Assembly: GCA_049314555.1 (NCBI GenBank)
Contig: JBMOEW010000001.1
Location: 62,001 to 126,000 of the forward strand
Origin: REEB509 sp049314555
GTDB lineage: Bacteria; Pseudomonadota; Alphaproteobacteria; Caulobacterales; Aquidulcibacteraceae
Length of the DNA stretch: 64,000 bases
Reading direction: 5' to 3'
Numbering within the stretch: position 1 is the stretch's first letter; the number at the start of each line of letters is the position of its first letter. The notes under the pieces were generated by a model. That model searched no databases, was not told where the DNA came from, and was given only the letters and a program-made list of their open reading frames with translations. A program made the position numbers and the translations under genes. Positions 26,847 through 35,592 of the stretch are shown piece after piece.

Positions 26847-26980
26847 CTGGGCTTGCGCTTGTGTTTGCCAGAAGCCGGCGTCGCGGCACGGCATGCGACG
26901 ATCCGCCAGCCCTTTGGTGGCCTTGACGCTTACCGATTGAGGCCGCAACCGAAGCGGTGGACTATCACCAAGGGGCAGCC

Positions 26981-28042
26981 ATGAGCGACGCAAGCGGCAA
27001 ATCGAATCCGGGGCACTATTTTGAGGACTTCCGGGTGGGGCAGGTGCTTGTTCATGCCACGCCGCGGACGGTGACCGACGGGGATGTGGCGCTATCGATC
27101 GCGCTGACTGGATCGCGGTATGCGCTGTTTTCTTCCGACACGTTTGCCTACCAAAATGGCCTGCCGGGCGCGCCGGTTGATCCGCTGACGGTTTTTCACA
27201 TCGTTTTTGGCAAAACCGTTTCAGACATTTCGCTGAATGCCGTGGCCAACCTCGGCTATGCCGAAGGGCGCGCACTGCGTGCGGTTTATGCTGGTGACAC
27301 GCTTTCCGCCACAAGCGAAGTGATTGGTTTGAAAGAGAACTCGAACGGAAAGACCGGGGTCGTTTACGTCCGGACGATCGGGGCCAACCAGCATGGCGAG
27401 GCGGTTTTTTCGTACGTGCGATGGGTGATGGTGAACAAGAAGGATGCAATGTTGCCCGCGCCGGCTGCGGTGGTACCGGAACTTGCGGGATTTGTGAGCC
27501 CAGAAGCGTTGGTCTTGCCGGACGGCCTTTCTGCCAAAGGGTATGACTGGGCGCGGGCGGGCGATTCGTGGGCCTTTGAGGACTATGCCATTGGCGAGCG
27601 GATCGATCATGTGGACGGCATGACGGTGGAAGAAGCCGAGCACCAATTGGCGACGCGGCTTTATCAGAACACGGCCAAGGTGCATTTCGACGCTCTGGCG
27701 CAAGCCTCATCGCGGTTTGGCAAGCGCCTGATCTATGGGGGTGTCGCTATTTCTGCGGCGCGGGCGTTGGCATTTAACGGCCTGGCCAATGCGGCCTACC
27801 TACTTGCGATCAACGCCGGGCGGCATGTGAGCCCGTTGTTTGCGGGCGATACGGTTTATGCCTGGAGCGAGGTTTTGGACACAGCTCCGCTTTCCGACAG
27901 TCTTGGCGCACTGCGTCTTCGGCTGGTGGGGCTGAAGAACCAAACGGCGGCGGGATTTCCATTTCAGACAGAGGCGGGCGACTACCAACCCGCGGTGATC
28001 TTGGATTTCGACTACTGGGCGGCGATTCCCATGCGGGGTTAG
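26981..28042 (+). CDS. mch: Mesaconyl-CoA hydratase (MaoC family)
   Basis: MaoC-type double hot-dog hydratase of 353 aa. It matches the mesaconyl-CoA hydratase of the ethylmalonyl-CoA pathway as I remember it: NPGHYFEDFRVGQVLVHATP, SLNAVANLGYAEGRALRAVY and GDTLSATSEVIGLKENSNGK are nearly invariant signatures. The enzyme converts mesaconyl-C1-CoA to beta-methylmalyl-CoA during acetyl-CoA assimilation. ATG 26981 has AAGGGGC 3-10 nt before it. The other pathway enzymes (Ccr, Ecm, Mcd, Mcl) are not in this window. It overlaps the opposing DUF885 gene tail-to-tail by 4 nt. Confidence 0.93.
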   Translation: MSDASGKSNPGHYFEDFRVGQVLVHATPRTVTDGDVALSIALTGSRYALFSSDTFAYQNGLPGAPVDPLTVFHIVFGKTVSDISLNAVANLGYAEGRALRAVYAGDTLSATSEVIGLKENSNGKTGVVYVRTIGANQHGEAVFSYVRWVMVNKKDAMLPAPAAVVPELAGFVSPEALVLPDGLSAKGYDWARAGDSWAFEDYAIGERIDHVDGMTVEEAEHQLATRLYQNTAKVHFDALAQASSRFGKRLIYGGVAISAARALAFNGLANAAYLLAINAGRHVSPLFAGDTVYAWSEVLDTAPLSDSLGALRLRLVGLKNQTAAGFPFQTEAGDYQPAVILDFDYWAAIPMRG

Positions 28043-29787
28043 CCGGCCTTTCGGGCCGCAATCCACCGTTCGATCCGCTGCGCCAGAAGATCCAGCGGGA
28101 CCGGACCGTCCAGCAAAACAGCATCGTGGAACGCGCGAACGTCGAACCGGTCGCCCAATTCGGCTTCGGCATGACGGCGCAGGCGGATCAATTCCAGCTC
28201 GCCGACCTTGTAAGCCAAGGCTTGGCCCGGCCATGACACGTAGCGCAGAACCTCGGTGGTGATGTTGTGGGGGGCGAGCGCGGTGTTTTCGTCGAAGCAT
28301 TGGCGCGCCTGCTCCAAAGACCAGCCCAGCCAATGAATGCCGGTATCGGCGACGAGCCGGCAGGCACGCCACATTTCATACGAAAGCCTGCCAAACTGTT
28401 CGTAAGGGGTGCGGTAGAAGCCCATTTCCTCGCCGAGGTATTCGGCATAGAGGCCCCAGCCCTCGACATAGGCTGTGAAAAACGCGTTGCGGCGGAAGCC
28501 CGGCAGGTCGGTGCGCTCTTGAGAGAGCGCGATCTGTAGATGATGGCCGGGGACCGCCTCGTGCAAGGTGAGGGCCGGTAACTCATAAAGCGGACGGGCC
28601 GGCAAGTTGTAGGTGTTGACCCAGTAATTGCCGGGGATGCCCTGTTGAATGCTGCCAGGGATGTAGCGGCCCGTGGTATAGCCTGGGGCGAGGGAGTCTG
28701 GCACCGGCTGCACGCCATAGGGCAGGCGCGGCAGGGTTCCAAACAGCCGCGGGAGGCCGGCATCTGCGCGTTTCGCCATTTCGGCGGCCTGCAACATCAA
28801 GTCTTCTGGCGAGCGGGCGTAAAAGCGTGGATCGCTTCGGAGCATGGCCTGAAAGGCTCGGAAATCGCCGCGAAAGCCCGTCTGCTCGATGACGGCGGCC
28901 ATGCGCGCCCTGATCCTGGCCACTTCTGAAACCCCAAGCGCCTGAATTTCTTCTGGCGTCATGGTGGTGGTGGTTTCTCGGCGCGCCATCGCCAAGTAGA
29001 GCTCTTCCCCGCCAGGAAGGGCGCGCGCGCCCAGGGATTCCCGCGTGGCCGGCCGATACTCCGCTTGGAAAAAGGTGATGAGCGCGTCTTGGGCGCTGCC
29101 GAACGCTTCGATGTTGGCGATGGCCGCTTGCCGAAGGGCCGCCTGGTCTATGGGGGCAATCGACGCGGGCAGCTCGATCAGGGGGGCGTAAAGTGCGTGG
29201 CTTGCGGGATCAGTGACCCGATGGGGGGCAAGGGTGGGGAGAACCGACTCCAAGACAACGCGCGGCTGCACAAATCCGGTGCTGATGCCGCGCCGCATGT
29301 TGGCAATGTTGGCCTCGTAAAAAGCGGGAATGGCACCGATCCGATCCACATAGGCCTGCGCTTCGGCGGCGTTGCGAATGACGGTCTGCCTTGGCAAGTA
29401 ATCTGGCAGGGAGAAGAAGCCGGAGTCGTTTTCAAAGGGGATACGCGCGACGTCCAGGCGAATGAACTCGCGTTCGTTGGCGATGGTTGCGCGCAGGAGC
29501 GCTAGGTTTTCGAGGTCGAGGGGGCTTAACCCGGCTGGTCGCACGCGATCGATGCGGGTTTGGAGGGCCGCTAAAACCTGATCTTGCGCCAATTCTGCGC
29601 TGCGGGACGCATCTGGAAGGCGGGAGAGGGCGTCAAGGTCGCCTTCGGCACCGGCGGTGAAGGGGTCCCGGAGGCGGCTTTCGGCTTCATAGGTGGCGAT
29701 GACGCCTTGGAGCGCGCGTTGGGCGCGCGTTTCCGCAAGCGCGGGCGTCATAAACAGGGCCAAAATCAAGACGACTGCGGTGCGCAT
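28039..29787 (-). CDS. DUF885 family zinc-peptidase-like secreted protein
   Basis: Exported protein of 582 aa with signal peptide (residues 1-18, cleavage ALA-ET). The C-terminal half has the DUF885 signature: HEAVPGHH at 409-416 followed by AYVEGWGLYAEYLGEEMG. This gives two His and a downstream Glu suited to a zinc site, like distant M3/M32-type metallopeptidases. Biochemical function of the family is poorly defined. It is divergent from sdhC and transcribed alone. Confidence 0.92.
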   Translation of the reverse strand: MRTAVVLILALFMTPALAETRAQRALQGVIATYEAESRLRDPFTAGAEGDLDALSRLPDASRSAELAQDQVLAALQTRIDRVRPAGLSPLDLENLALLRATIANEREFIRLDVARIPFENDSGFFSLPDYLPRQTVIRNAAEAQAYVDRIGAIPAFYEANIANMRRGISTGFVQPRVVLESVLPTLAPHRVTDPASHALYAPLIELPASIAPIDQAALRQAAIANIEAFGSAQDALITFFQAEYRPATRESLGARALPGGEELYLAMARRETTTTMTPEEIQALGVSEVARIRARMAAVIEQTGFRGDFRAFQAMLRSDPRFYARSPEDLMLQAAEMAKRADAGLPRLFGTLPRLPYGVQPVPDSLAPGYTTGRYIPGSIQQGIPGNYWVNTYNLPARPLYELPALTLHEAVPGHHLQIALSQERTDLPGFRRNAFFTAYVEGWGLYAEYLGEEMGFYRTPYEQFGRLSYEMWRACRLVADTGIHWLGWSLEQARQCFDENTALAPHNITTEVLRYVSWPGQALAYKVGELELIRLRRHAEAELGDRFDVRAFHDAVLLDGPVPLDLLAQRIERWIAARKAG

Positions 29788-29864
29788 AAGGGGCCTCTTG
29801 CTCTTGCCTTTGCTAGTGTAGCGCGACGAGTGGTGGGTTCGTCAAATCTGACGCTGCGGCGGAA

Positions 29865-29892
29865 TTGACTTGGCGGCGACGCTCCTTACGAT
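29865..29892 (+). promoter_or_regulatory. Candidate promoter of the sdh operon
   Basis: TTGACT (29865-29870) and TACGAT (29887-29892) are separated by 16 nt and lie 47 nt before the sdhC ATG, in the 150-nt divergent gap with the DUF885 gene. It resembles a housekeeping sigma-70 promoter with a weak -10 box. It is the best match in the gap; not proven. Confidence 0.4.
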
Positions 29893-29938
29893 CCAAACTC
29901 ATGCTTTCTTCGTACAGTCCCCTAAACCAGGAGCTCTC

Positions 29939-30331
29939 ATGGCCGGTGCCTTAAAGCCCAGCTCAAGGCCGCTTTCGCCGCACCTGCAAGTGTGGCGTTG
30001 GCATGTGACAATGGCCACTTCGATTTTGCACCGCGCGTCGGGTGTGGCGCTGTATCTTGGGGCGATTGGCTTTGCCATTTGGGTGATGGCTTTGGCTTCC
30101 GGCCCGCAAGCCTACGCGCCGGTTGATTGGTTTTTGACCTCGTTGCTTGGTCAATTGTCGCTCTATGGGTTCTCCGTTGCCATCTCGTACCATTTGGCCA
30201 ACGGGATCCGCCATTTGGTTTGGGACACCGGCCGGGGCCTCACGCCCGCGACGGCAGACGCTTCTGGTTGGTTCGTCATCGTCTTCGCGTTGGTCGCGCC
30301 GATCGGTGTTTGGGCCCTCGCCAATATCTAA
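29939..30331 (+). CDS. sdhC: Succinate dehydrogenase cytochrome b556 subunit
   Basis: Membrane anchor of complex II, 130 aa, starting at ATG 29939 with RBS AGGAG. Three transmembrane helices are visible. The motif RPLSPHLQVWRWHVTMATSI with LHRASG is the SdhC family signature, and SYHLANGIRHLVWDTG contains the His that ligates haem b. It binds ubiquinone with SdhD. It is first in sdhC-sdhD-sdhA; sdhB does not follow. Confidence 0.95.
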   Translation: MAGALKPSSRPLSPHLQVWRWHVTMATSILHRASGVALYLGAIGFAIWVMALASGPQAYAPVDWFLTSLLGQLSLYGFSVAISYHLANGIRHLVWDTGRGLTPATADASGWFVIVFALVAPIGVWALANI

Positions 30332-30341
30332 GGAACACATG

Positions 30342-30737
30342 ATGTCGGACGGAAACTCAAGCTTGCGCACACCGCTCGGTCGGGTGCGAGGGCATGGCGC
30401 GGCGAAGTCGGGAACAGGGCACTTTATTGAGCAGCGCGTGAGTGCGGTCGCGCTGGCTGTGCTGTCTGTTTGGTTTGTTGTTGCGGCTGCGGTGAGCTTG
30501 CCGCTCGGCTATGACGGCGCGCGGGCCTGGGTGGCCCAGCCTGCTGTGGCGCTTGGATTGATCTTGTTTGCCTTGACCGCCTTCTTCCACATGCGGATTG
30601 GGCTTTCGGTGGTGATCGAAGACTACATCACAAAGCCTGCGACGAAGGCCACGCTTTTGATCCTTAATGCTTTTGTTTGCTTCGCGCTGGCGATCGCCAG
30701 TGCCTTCAGTATCGTTTTGATCAGCGTGGGGAGCTGA
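30342..30737 (+). CDS. sdhD: Succinate dehydrogenase membrane anchor subunit
   Basis: Second membrane anchor of complex II, 131 aa with three hydrophobic helices. Typical features are GRVRGHGAAKSGTGHFIEQR before helix 1 and FFHMRIGLSVVIEDYI, which carries the haem/quinone-site residues. Two adjacent ATGs (30339 and 30342) are possible; AAGGA is better spaced for the second. It lies 10 nt after sdhC and 2 nt before sdhA. Confidence 0.94.
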   Translation: MSDGNSSLRTPLGRVRGHGAAKSGTGHFIEQRVSAVALAVLSVWFVVAAAVSLPLGYDGARAWVAQPAVALGLILFALTAFFHMRIGLSVVIEDYITKPATKATLLILNAFVCFALAIASAFSIVLISVGS

Positions 30738-30739
30738 AG

Positions 30740-32530
30740 TTGGCCGCGTATACCTGGATAGATCACACGTTTGATGTTGTTGTTGTTGGCGCAGGCGGCT
30801 CGGGCTTGCGGGCGGCGCTTGGTGCGGCGCAAGCGGGCTTGAAAACGGCTTGCATCAGCAAGGTTTTCCCGACGCGCTCGCACACGGTGGCCGCTCAGGG
30901 CGGGATTTCGGCCGCGCTGGGCAATATGGGCGAGGACGATTGGCGCTGGCACATGTTCGACACCGTCAAGGGGTCTGACTGGCTTGGCGACCAGGACGCA
31001 ATCCAATACCTTTGCCAAAATGCCCCAGCGGCGGTGTACGAATTGGAACACTGGGGAGTGCCGTTTTCGCGCACCGAGGAAGGCAAGATCTATCAGCGCG
31101 CCTTTGGCGGCATGACCCGCAACTTTGGCGAGGCTCCGGTGCAACGGACCTGCGCCGCCGCCGACCGGACTGGGCACGCGATCTTACACACGCTGTATGG
31201 GCAATCGTTGCGCCATAACACCGAGTTCTTTATCGAATACTTCGCCCTTGATCTGATCATGGATGATCAGGGCACGTGCCGCGGCGTGACCGCCTGGAAA
31301 ATGGATGACGGCACGTTGCATCGCTTCCGGGCGCAGCGCGTGATTTTGGCGACGGGCGGGTATGGGCGCGCCTATCTGTCTTGCACCAGCGCGCATACCT
31401 GCACCGGGGATGGCAACGCGATGGTGCTGCGAGCGGGTCTGCCGCTGCAGGACATGGAGTTTGTGCAATTCCACCCGACCGGTATTTTCCCCGCAGGATG
31501 CCTGATCACGGAAGGTGCGCGGGGCGAGGGGGGCTATCTGACCAACTCGGAGGGCGAGCGCTTCATGGAGCGCTATGCGCCGACTGTGAAGGACTTGGCG
31601 CCGCGGGATATGGTCAGCCGGGCGATGACTGTGGAAATTCGCGAAGGGCGCGGTGTTGGGCCGAAGAAGGACCACATCAACCTGCACCTGGACCACCTTG
31701 ATCCGAAGATCTTGGCCGAGCGACTGCCGGGGATTTCTGAAAGTGCGAAGGTGTTTGCTGGCGTGGACGTCACAAAGCAGCCGATCCCTGTGCTGCCAAC
31801 CGTGCACTACAACATGGGGGGCATTCCCACGAACTACTTCGGCGAAGTCTTGACCAAGGTGAACGGCGATGCTGATACGATCGTGCGCGGGCTGATGGCC
31901 GTTGGCGAGGCCGCCTGCGTTAGCGTGCACGGGGCGAACCGGTTGGGGTCTAACTCGCTGATCGATTTGGTGGTGTTTGGCCGGGCGGCTGCCTTGCGCT
32001 GCGGAGACATGCTCAAGGCCGGCGAAACCCAGCCGGAGCTGCCAAAAGGGGGCGGGGACACTCACTTGGCGCGTCTCGACAAAGCGCGGCACGCGTCGGG
32101 CAAAACTTCGACGGCGCACCTGCGTGACACCATGCAGCGGGCGATGCAGGAGACCTGCGCTGTGTATCGGACCGGTCCGGTGATGGAAGAGGGCGTGAGC
32201 CGGATGGCTGACGTTTACGCGCAAATGCCGGATATCAAGGTGAGCGATCGTTCCATGATTTGGAATTCGGACGTGATGGAAACCCTGGAGTTTGAAAACC
32301 TGATCCAGCAAGCCGTTGTGACCGTCAATTCAGGCGTGAACCGGCAAGAAAGCCGCGGCGCGCACGCCCGGGAAGACTTTTCCGAGCGGGACGATGTGAA
32401 CTGGATGAAGCACACGCTGACGTGGCTGGACGACGCGACGGGAAAAACCGTGATCGATTATCGTCCGGTGCACATGAATACGCTTACCAACGACGTGCAG
32501 ACGATTCCACCGAAGAAACGGGTGTATTGA
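30740..32530 (+). CDS. sdhA: Succinate dehydrogenase flavoprotein subunit
   Basis: Catalytic FAD subunit of complex II, 596 aa, oxidising succinate to fumarate. I place the start at TTG 30740, two bases after the sdhD stop, because GGGGAG lies 6 nt upstream and the length then matches alphaproteobacterial SdhA. Motifs: dinucleotide fold VVVVGAGGSGLRAALGAA, covalent-FAD His48 in TRSHTVAAQGG, substrate site GFM-type loop around EFVQFHPTGIFPAGCLITEG, and C-terminal NWMKHTLTWLD. The iron-sulphur subunit gene sdhB, normally next, is absent from the window. A palindromic repeat lies 71 nt downstream. Confidence 0.97.
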   Translation: MAAYTWIDHTFDVVVVGAGGSGLRAALGAAQAGLKTACISKVFPTRSHTVAAQGGISAALGNMGEDDWRWHMFDTVKGSDWLGDQDAIQYLCQNAPAAVYELEHWGVPFSRTEEGKIYQRAFGGMTRNFGEAPVQRTCAAADRTGHAILHTLYGQSLRHNTEFFIEYFALDLIMDDQGTCRGVTAWKMDDGTLHRFRAQRVILATGGYGRAYLSCTSAHTCTGDGNAMVLRAGLPLQDMEFVQFHPTGIFPAGCLITEGARGEGGYLTNSEGERFMERYAPTVKDLAPRDMVSRAMTVEIREGRGVGPKKDHINLHLDHLDPKILAERLPGISESAKVFAGVDVTKQPIPVLPTVHYNMGGIPTNYFGEVLTKVNGDADTIVRGLMAVGEAACVSVHGANRLGSNSLIDLVVFGRAAALRCGDMLKAGETQPELPKGGGDTHLARLDKARHASGKTSTAHLRDTMQRAMQETCAVYRTGPVMEEGVSRMADVYAQMPDIKVSDRSMIWNSDVMETLEFENLIQQAVVTVNSGVNRQESRGAHAREDFSERDDVNWMKHTLTWLDDATGKTVIDYRPVHMNTLTNDVQTIPPKKRVY

Positions 32531-32601
32531 GGTGCGCCAGCGCATTTCCAACAATAGTGTAGTGGCGGCTTTGTGTCGGAAAATACGATAAATCATGAGC
32601 T

Positions 32602-32653
32602 TAGACCGCTTTCGGACGGGGAGCCGGACTCCACTTTCCTTGAAAGCGGTCTA
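32602..32653. repeat. 52-bp palindromic intergenic repeat unit downstream of sdhA
   Basis: TAGACCGCTTTC (32602-32613) is perfectly mirrored by GAAAGCGGTCTA (32642-32653). Inside lies a smaller GGAG/CTCC hairpin, so the single strand would fold into a 12-bp stem with an internal arm. From memory, units of this style (CGGACGG...CCGG...TCCACTTTCC core) recur between genes in alphaproteobacteria as REP-like elements. It is the only copy I see here. It supplies the stop codon of the LD-carboxypeptidase gene, which ends at 32651, and could act as a bidirectional terminator for sdhA. Confidence 0.8.
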
Positions 32654-33499
32654 GCTGCGCCCAAACATCACGATTTTGTTTTGTATGTCATGGCCGATGT
32701 CTGCGCGCCCAAAATAGGGGATGCCGGTTTTGGCGCACCAAAGCTTGGCGATTTCCACTTCGGTTTCGCCAAACGGGGTGTCTGCTTCGTCGACAGGGAT
32801 CGGCGTGCATCGGCCAAGGCGGATTCCAGCAAGCGAAGGTGCCCAGGACTGCGACAAAATTTGGCAGAACGCACGATCTAGGCGGTAGTGGTATTCGCCG
32901 ACATCTTCCAAATAGAGAACGTGCCCGGACAGGTCTGGCACTAGTTTTGTGCCTAACAGATGGCACAGGACGGTGAGATTAAACGCAGCTAATGGTGCTG
33001 TGGCTTCCACCGTCGTTGGCTCAAGGCCAGTGTCGCCGCCGGCCAGAAACTCAAGAGCCCGCTCCACTGCCGTGGCACCCCCTTCGCGGGCGATATCGCC
33101 TGGCATCGGGCCGTGCGCGAGATGGGGAAACCGGGTCCGGTAGAGACCGGCCAGAAGGAAACCCGCGTCGGAGAAGCCCAAGTATTGCTTGTTCCTGGCA
33201 TGGTCGTTCAGGCGGGCAATCGCGGCTTCCGCGATCCTGCCCGCGCCATAGCCGCCGCGTCCGAACCAGACGGCATCGAAATTTGGGTCGTTGGCAACCG
33301 AAACCAACGCTTCAAGCCGGTGCGCATCTGGCCCTGCGAAGTGATTGTGCACTTCCAGGCACTGCGGATGGAACACCAAGTCAAGCCGGCCACTCGCTAT
33401 GTATGGTGCTGCCAGCGCGCGTACCGCTTCGATGCGTTCTGGCGTGAGCGGCCGAGAGGGGCAAACAACGGCGACACGGACTGCGGGGCGGGGTGACAT
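32651..33499 (-). CDS. LD-carboxypeptidase (S66 family)
   Basis: Serine peptidase of 282 aa of the LdcA/MccF family; LdcA removes the terminal D-Ala from cytoplasmic muropeptides. The nucleophile motif is present as KQYLGFSDAGFLLAGLY (Ser in GFSD), after WFGRGGYGAGRI. The acid/base residues are probably in GHVLYLEDVGE and the C-terminal ADIGHDIQNK. No signal peptide, as expected for recycling. The stop codon lies within the palindromic repeat. It is divergent from a Mur ligase gene, with starts 69 nt apart, which supports a peptidoglycan-recycling role; an MccF-like immunity role is less likely. Confidence 0.9.
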   Translation of the reverse strand: MSPRPAVRVAVVCPSRPLTPERIEAVRALAAPYIASGRLDLVFHPQCLEVHNHFAGPDAHRLEALVSVANDPNFDAVWFGRGGYGAGRIAEAAIARLNDHARNKQYLGFSDAGFLLAGLYRTRFPHLAHGPMPGDIAREGGATAVERALEFLAGGDTGLEPTTVEATAPLAAFNLTVLCHLLGTKLVPDLSGHVLYLEDVGEYHYRLDRAFCQILSQSWAPSLAGIRLGRCTPIPVDEADTPFGETEVEIAKLWCAKTGIPYFGRADIGHDIQNKIVMFGRS

Positions 33500-33568
33500 G
33501 GTCCTGTCCCAAATTGGTTTGCGCGACGCACGCTTGTTTCGCGCGGCGACGCCTTATAGCGTCTGTGC

Positions 33569-34972
33569 ATGGTGCAGGACAGGTCTTACTTCTTTGTTGG
33601 TATCGGCGGAAGCGGGATGCTTCCGTTGGCGCTTATCGTTCAGGCGCGGGGCGGGCGTGTCACGGGTTCTGATCGTTCGCGCGACCAGGGCCGGCTGACT
33701 GCCAAGTTTGCGGCACTCGAAGCCCAGGGGATTGGCCTGTTTGCGCAGGACGGAAGCGGCGTTACGGACGCCGGCGTTACCGTTGTTGCCAGCGCCGCCA
33801 TCGAGGCCACAGTGCCCGATATTGCTGCGGCGCGCGCGATTGGGGCATCCATGATCACACGGGCGCAGCTGCTGTCCAGCCTGTTCAATGCCGCGCCGGT
33901 TAGCGTGGGGATCGCCGGTACCAGCGGCAAATCCACCGTGACGGCGATGATCGCATGGATCTTGAAATCGGCAGGGCGCGCGCCGACCGTTGTGAACGGT
34001 GCCGGCATGAAAAACTTCCAGACGGCCGACGCGCCTTTTGCCGCGGCGGTGGTGGGCGATTCTGAACTGTTTGTGGCTGAGGTTGATGAAAGCGATGGCT
34101 CGATCGCTGGCTATAATCCTGCGGTTGCCGTGATCAACAACATTGCGCTGGACCACAAGTCCATGGAGGAGTTGCGGGTGCTGTTTGGCGGATTTGCTGA
34201 TCGCGCACGCAGAGTTGTGCTGAATTTGGATAATCCGGAAACGGCGTTGTTGGTGGGGCGCATGCCGCCGGGGAAGGCCATCACGTTTAGTCTGTCTGAT
34301 CCTCATGCGGGTCTTCTTGCGCAGGATATTCAGTATGGCCGCGATGGTGTGACGTTTGGCTTTGTTGAGCGTTCGAGTGGCTTTCATGCCCGTGTCGAAC
34401 TGGAGACGCCAGGGCGCCACAACGTTGCAAATGCGCTTGCTGCGCTTGGTGCCGCGCTGGCATGCGGCATGGATATGCAGGCTGCGGTGTCGGCGTTACA
34501 CGGATTTGCTGGTGTGGCGCGGCGGCTCGATGTGGTTGGGTCTGCGCGGGGCATTTCGGTGATCGATGATTTCGCGCACAACCCGGACAAAATCGCAGCG
34601 ACCCTGGAAGCCCTTCGCCGCCATTCTGGCCGGCTTATCGTGTTTTTCCAGCCGCACGGATTCGGCCCGCTTCGCCTGATGCGGAGCGGATTTGTTGATG
34701 CATTTGCGACGGGGTTGGGTCGCGGCGATCTGCTGTTGCTGCCAGACCCCGCCTATTACGGCGGCACCACGGATCGCAGTGTCAAAAGCGCCGATATCGT
34801 ACAAGACCTGATCGGGTGCGGGGTCGATGCGCGCCATGTCGAAGACAGACCTGCCGCCCGCTCGATCATTCTTGAGGCTGCCACAAGCGGGGACCGCATT
34901 GTGGTGATGGGCGCGCGTGACGATACCTTGAGTGAGTTTGCGCGCGACTTGTTGCGGGGGCTTGTACCATGA
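33569..34972 (+). CDS. Mur ligase family protein (MurC/Mpl-like)
   Basis: ATP-dependent Mur ligase of 467 aa. Order: N-terminal nucleotide-binding domain FVGIGGSGMLPLALI with TGSD, then the central ATPase domain with P-loop GIAGTSGKSTVTAMIAWILK and EVDESDGS, then the C-terminal domain with DDFAHNPDKIAATLEAL and FQPHGFGPLR. Layout matches MurC or Mpl (which attaches recovered tripeptide to UDP-MurNAc). The P-loop reads GTSGKST where MurC/Mpl usually have GTHGKTT. With the divergent LD-carboxypeptidase, an Mpl-like recycling role is the best guess. Its stop overlaps the KDPGal aldolase start by 4 nt. Confidence 0.87.
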   Translation: MVQDRSYFFVGIGGSGMLPLALIVQARGGRVTGSDRSRDQGRLTAKFAALEAQGIGLFAQDGSGVTDAGVTVVASAAIEATVPDIAAARAIGASMITRAQLLSSLFNAAPVSVGIAGTSGKSTVTAMIAWILKSAGRAPTVVNGAGMKNFQTADAPFAAAVVGDSELFVAEVDESDGSIAGYNPAVAVINNIALDHKSMEELRVLFGGFADRARRVVLNLDNPETALLVGRMPPGKAITFSLSDPHAGLLAQDIQYGRDGVTFGFVERSSGFHARVELETPGRHNVANALAALGAALACGMDMQAAVSALHGFAGVARRLDVVGSARGISVIDDFAHNPDKIAATLEALRRHSGRLIVFFQPHGFGPLRLMRSGFVDAFATGLGRGDLLLLPDPAYYGGTTDRSVKSADIVQDLIGCGVDARHVEDRPAARSIILEAATSGDRIVVMGARDDTLSEFARDLLRGLVP

Positions 34973-35592
34973 CCCCAGCAGATGCTTTTGCCAAGCGGCC
35001 GCTGATTGCGATCTTGCGGGGGGTGGTGGCTCAGGAGGCTTTTGGGGTTGGTGAGGCTTTGATTGACGCAGGTTTCACAATGATCGAAGCGCCGCTGAAT
35101 GGGCCGGAAGCGCTTGCTTCCATCCGCATACTGAGCGCGTCCTTTGGGGCGAGGGCGGCGATTGGTGCGGGCACGGTCTTGCGGGTCGAAGATGTAGGTG
35201 CCGTGCGCGACGCGGGGGCGAGCTATGTGGTGTCGCCCAACACAAATCGCCTCGTGATCGAGGCTGCGAAAGCGTCTGGTCTGTGGACGTTGCCGGGGGT
35301 TGGGACGGCGAGCGAGTGTTTTGCCGCGCTTGATGCGGGTGCTGACGGATTGAAGTTGTTTCCGGCTGAAATGATGCCGCCGGCCGCAGTCAAGGCCTTG
35401 CGGGCGGTACTGCCGCGGGACGTGCCGCTGGTAGCGGTCGGTGGGATTGACGGGGCCAATCTCGCGGCCTATCGGGCGGCTGGTGCGACGGGATTTGGGT
35501 TTGGCGGTGCGCTCTATGCGCCGGGGCGAAGTGCTTTGGACGTTGGCGCATGCGCGCGCGCATTGGTGGCTGCTTGGGAGGCGTGCGGATGA
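34969..35592 (+). CDS. dgoA: 2-dehydro-3-deoxy-6-phosphogalactonate aldolase
   Basis: Class I aldolase of 207 aa of the KDPG/KDPGal family, splitting KDPGal into pyruvate and glyceraldehyde-3-phosphate in the De Ley-Doudoroff route. Catalytic Glu is in IAILRGVVAQEA-region/TMIEAPLNGPEA, the Schiff-base Lys in GADGLKLFPAEMMPP, and the phosphate site in VAVGGIDGANL. The PLNGPEA variant and LFPAE favour KDPGal over KDPG. It starts inside the Mur ligase stop and ends inside the start of the beta-galactosidase gene, consistent with galactose breakdown. Confidence 0.92.
   Translation: MTPADAFAKRPLIAILRGVVAQEAFGVGEALIDAGFTMIEAPLNGPEALASIRILSASFGARAAIGAGTVLRVEDVGAVRDAGASYVVSPNTNRLVIEAAKASGLWTLPGVGTASECFAALDAGADGLKLFPAEMMPPAAVKALRAVLPRDVPLVAVGGIDGANLAAYRAAGATGFGFGGALYAPGRSALDVGACARALVAAWEACG

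Noticed and set aside
26736..27710. N-terminal extension of ferredoxin-NADP reductase to 597 aa
   Set aside because: The extension is antisense to the mesaconyl-CoA hydratase gene and has no domain; the GTG at 26735 has a proper RBS and gives normal length.
30677..30740. Upstream ATG/alternative start for sdhA inside sdhD
   Set aside because: It would overlap sdhD by about 60 nt and add a non-homologous N-terminus; the TTG after GGGGAG fits the family length.
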